From Chryseobacterium shigense (GTDB lineage Bacteria; Bacteroidota; Bacteroidia; Flavobacteriales; Weeksellaceae): 64,000 nt of DNA. Positions 62,671-64,000 of the stretch are shown here, piece by piece. The stretch lies in the NCBI RefSeq assembly GCF_014207845.1, contig NZ_JACHLC010000004.1:62001-126000 (forward strand). Direction: 5' to 3'. The position numbers and the translations under genes were made by a program. The first letter of the stretch is position 1. The number at the start of each line of letters is the position of its first letter. The notes below the pieces were generated by a model. That model searched no databases. It was given only the letters and a program-made list of their open reading frames with translations, and was not told the DNA's origin.

Positions 62671-63261
62671 ATGAAAAAACTAATTTTTGCAGGAATATTA
62701 GCAGCAACAGGTTTAACAGCAACTGCTAACGCTCAGATACAACAAGGTAACTGGATGGTAGGTAGTACTTTAGCCACAAGTAATTTTGGACTGAACTCTG
62801 GAGCAGGTTATGATTTTTCAATTGAGCCAAGAGCAGCATATTTTATCAAAGATAATGTTGCAGTTGGAGGTTATGTGAAGCTTGGTTTCTTAAAACCCGG
62901 AAAAGGAGAATCTACTCAGTTTAATTATGGTGTTGGTGCTTTGGGACGTTATTTCCTTTCACCAGGTGAAAAAGGAGTAGACAACCTTTTAAACCACGGA
63001 CGTTGGTTTTTTGAAGGTAACGTAGGTATCGGTGGAACTTCAGTGGAAAACGGTATTTCTACAACTGGTCTTGACTTTGGTGTTGGTCCTGGATATTCTT
63101 ATTTCATTACGCCGAATATCGGTGTTGAAGGTTTACTAAAATATAACGGAGTAACCGGTTTTGGAAATGAAGGTCTTACGTCTAAACTTAGCTTCAATGT
63201 AGGATTCAGTATTTATTTACCAACTTCTAAAGCTAAGGACATTGCAAGAGATGTAAAATAA
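62671..63261 (+). CDS. Small outer-membrane beta-barrel protein
   Basis: 196 residues. Signal peptide (MKKLIFAGILAATGLTATAN, cut before QIQQGNWMVG). Alternating strands: SIEPRAAYFIKDNVAVGGYVK, FFEGNVGIGG, VGPGYSYFITPNIGVEGLLK, ending in SFNVGFSIYLP as an OmpA/OmpW-like 8-strand barrel. Its function (porin or structural) cannot be told. It stands alone with a bidirectional terminator behind it. Confidence 0.87.
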   Translation: MKKLIFAGILAATGLTATANAQIQQGNWMVGSTLATSNFGLNSGAGYDFSIEPRAAYFIKDNVAVGGYVKLGFLKPGKGESTQFNYGVGALGRYFLSPGEKGVDNLLNHGRWFFEGNVGIGGTSVENGISTTGLDFGVGPGYSYFITPNIGVEGLLKYNGVTGFGNEGLTSKLSFNVGFSIYLPTSKAKDIARDVK

Positions 63262-63291
63262 TCACTTTTGCATTTACTTAAATAAAAAATG

Positions 63292-63322
63292 AAATCGCCC
63301 CGAAAAAATTTCGGGGCGATTT
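63292..63322. terminator. Strong bidirectional terminator
   Basis: AAATCGCCCCGAAA (63292-63305) pairs perfectly with TTTCGGGGCGATTT (63309-63322) around AAA. Shared by convergent barrel (+) and peroxiredoxin (-) genes. Confidence 0.92.
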
Positions 63323-63361
63323 TCGTACAAATTAAAACTAAACTATAAAAAATCAAATAAA

Positions 63362-63997
63362 TCATGTATTCGGTTGAGGCGTATATCTCAGATACGGCTT
63401 TATTTCTGTAACTCCTTTCGGAAATATTTTCCTGGCATCTTCTGTAGAAATGGCAGGTGGTATAATAACATCCTCACCATTTTCCCAGTTGACAGGAGTG
63501 GCTACTTTATGCGAATCAACCAGCTGCAGAGAATCCAGTACTCTCAGGATCTCATTAAAATTCCTTCCTGTAGAAGCAGGATAAGTAATAATCAGCCTTA
63601 CTTTTTTATCAGGATCAATGATTAATAAAGAACGAACCGTTGCTGTTGCTGAAGCATTCGGGTGAATAAAATCATACAGTTCCGAAATCTTTCTGTCTTT
63701 ATCTGCAATAACAGGAAACTGTACATCTGTGTTCTGGGTCTCATTAATATCTTTAATCCAGTTTTGATGGTCTTCCACTCCGTCTATACTTAAGGCAATT
63801 ACCTTTGTTCCTCTTTTGTCAAATTCCGATTTCAGTTTTGCGGTATATCCCAGTTCTGTGGTGCATACCGGTGTATAATCTGCAGGATGGGAGAACAAAA
63901 TTCCCCAGGAATTTCCTAAAAATTCATAAAACTTAATATCACCTAAAGACGTCTCTGCCTGAAAGTCCGGTGCTGTATCTCCGAGTTTGATTGACAT
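63362..63997 (-). CDS. 1-Cys peroxiredoxin (Prx6 type)
   Basis: 211 residues. Peroxidatic Cys45 in HPADYTPVCTTELG, Arg in TVRSLLIIDPDKKVRL, and the extended C-terminal domain of Prx6 (TPVNWENGEDVIIPP, PYLRYTPQP). No resolving Cys seen. Reduces peroxides with an external thiol. Complete: the stop is at the left and the ATG lies at 63995-63997, 3 bp from the window end. Confidence 0.94.
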   Translation of the reverse strand: MSIKLGDTAPDFQAETSLGDIKFYEFLGNSWGILFSHPADYTPVCTTELGYTAKLKSEFDKRGTKVIALSIDGVEDHQNWIKDINETQNTDVQFPVIADKDRKISELYDFIHPNASATATVRSLLIIDPDKKVRLIITYPASTGRNFNEILRVLDSLQLVDSHKVATPVNWENGEDVIIPPAISTEDARKIFPKGVTEIKPYLRYTPQPNT

Positions 63998-64000
63998 AAT

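Noticed and set aside
1..64000. CRISPR arrays, prophage, insertion sequences, integrons, rRNA genes
   Set aside because: No regularly spaced direct repeats, no cas, integrase, transposase or phage structural genes and no rRNA segments were seen in the window.

Overview
The window looks like chromosomal DNA of a Flavobacteriia member (Bacteroidetes), most likely Chryseobacterium or a close relative. The evidence is AT-rich DNA, intergenic promoters of the Bacteroidetes type (TTTG, about 18-21 bp, TAnnTTTG), a type IX secretion (T9SS) plug protein and a T9SS type A sorting domain, TonB-dependent receptors, a short double-glycine leader peptide of the kind annotated in Chryseobacterium, and abundant short palindromic intergenic repeats. 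I see no prophage, insertion sequence, rRNA operon or CRISPR array. The genus is an inference from these traits, not from a database match.

Layout. 1-3.4 kb: 5' part of a secreted M4 metalloprotease, a small toxin-antitoxin-like pair and the T9SS plug protein. 3.8-10.8 kb: an MBL hydrolase, then a probable trehalose-uptake operon (MFS permease, cytoplasmic GH37 trehalase, TonB receptor) with a divergent AraC regulator. 11-18.8 kb: a TetR repressor and an RND tripartite efflux operon, with four copies of a shared operator. 19-22.7 kb: miaA, yicC, gmk, nadA. 22.7-28.4 kb: a tiny double-glycine peptide gene, then thrA-thrB-thrC preceded by a previously uncalled threonine leader peptide and attenuator hairpin, followed by folB. 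28.4-30.4 kb: DUF4403 and RDD proteins and tRNA-Cys. 30.4-31.5 kb: a gene-poor kilobase with hairpins. 31.5-35.4 kb: glycosyltransferase, two lipoproteins and a polytopic membrane protein. 35.4-39.6 kb: aroC, two thioredoxin-fold proteins, a YkvA-like protein and a eukaryote-type OPRT-ODCase fusion. 39.6-47 kb: two large outer-membrane barrel proteins and a T9SS substrate. 47-59.4 kb: dusB, a deoC-Lrp-endonuclease operon, trmD, ndh, a membrane-anchored GH25 lysozyme, a carboxypeptidase-regulatory/alpha-beta hydrolase fusion, a deoxyribonucleotidase, an ABC-F protein and a Gfo/Idh/MocA oxidoreductase. 59.6-64 kb: a siderophore receptor with a PepSY membrane protein, a small barrel protein and a 1-Cys peroxiredoxin.

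Most of this is ordinary housekeeping and envelope biology. The observations I rate highest are the threonine attenuator (23.04-23.27 kb), the double-glycine peptide on the opposite strand beside it (22.75-22.92 kb), the duplicated promoter/operator module ahead of the efflux operon (12.38-12.67 kb), and the gene-poor region with a predicted small minus-strand transcript (31.1-31.43 kb). I did not find a clearly novel multi-gene system.
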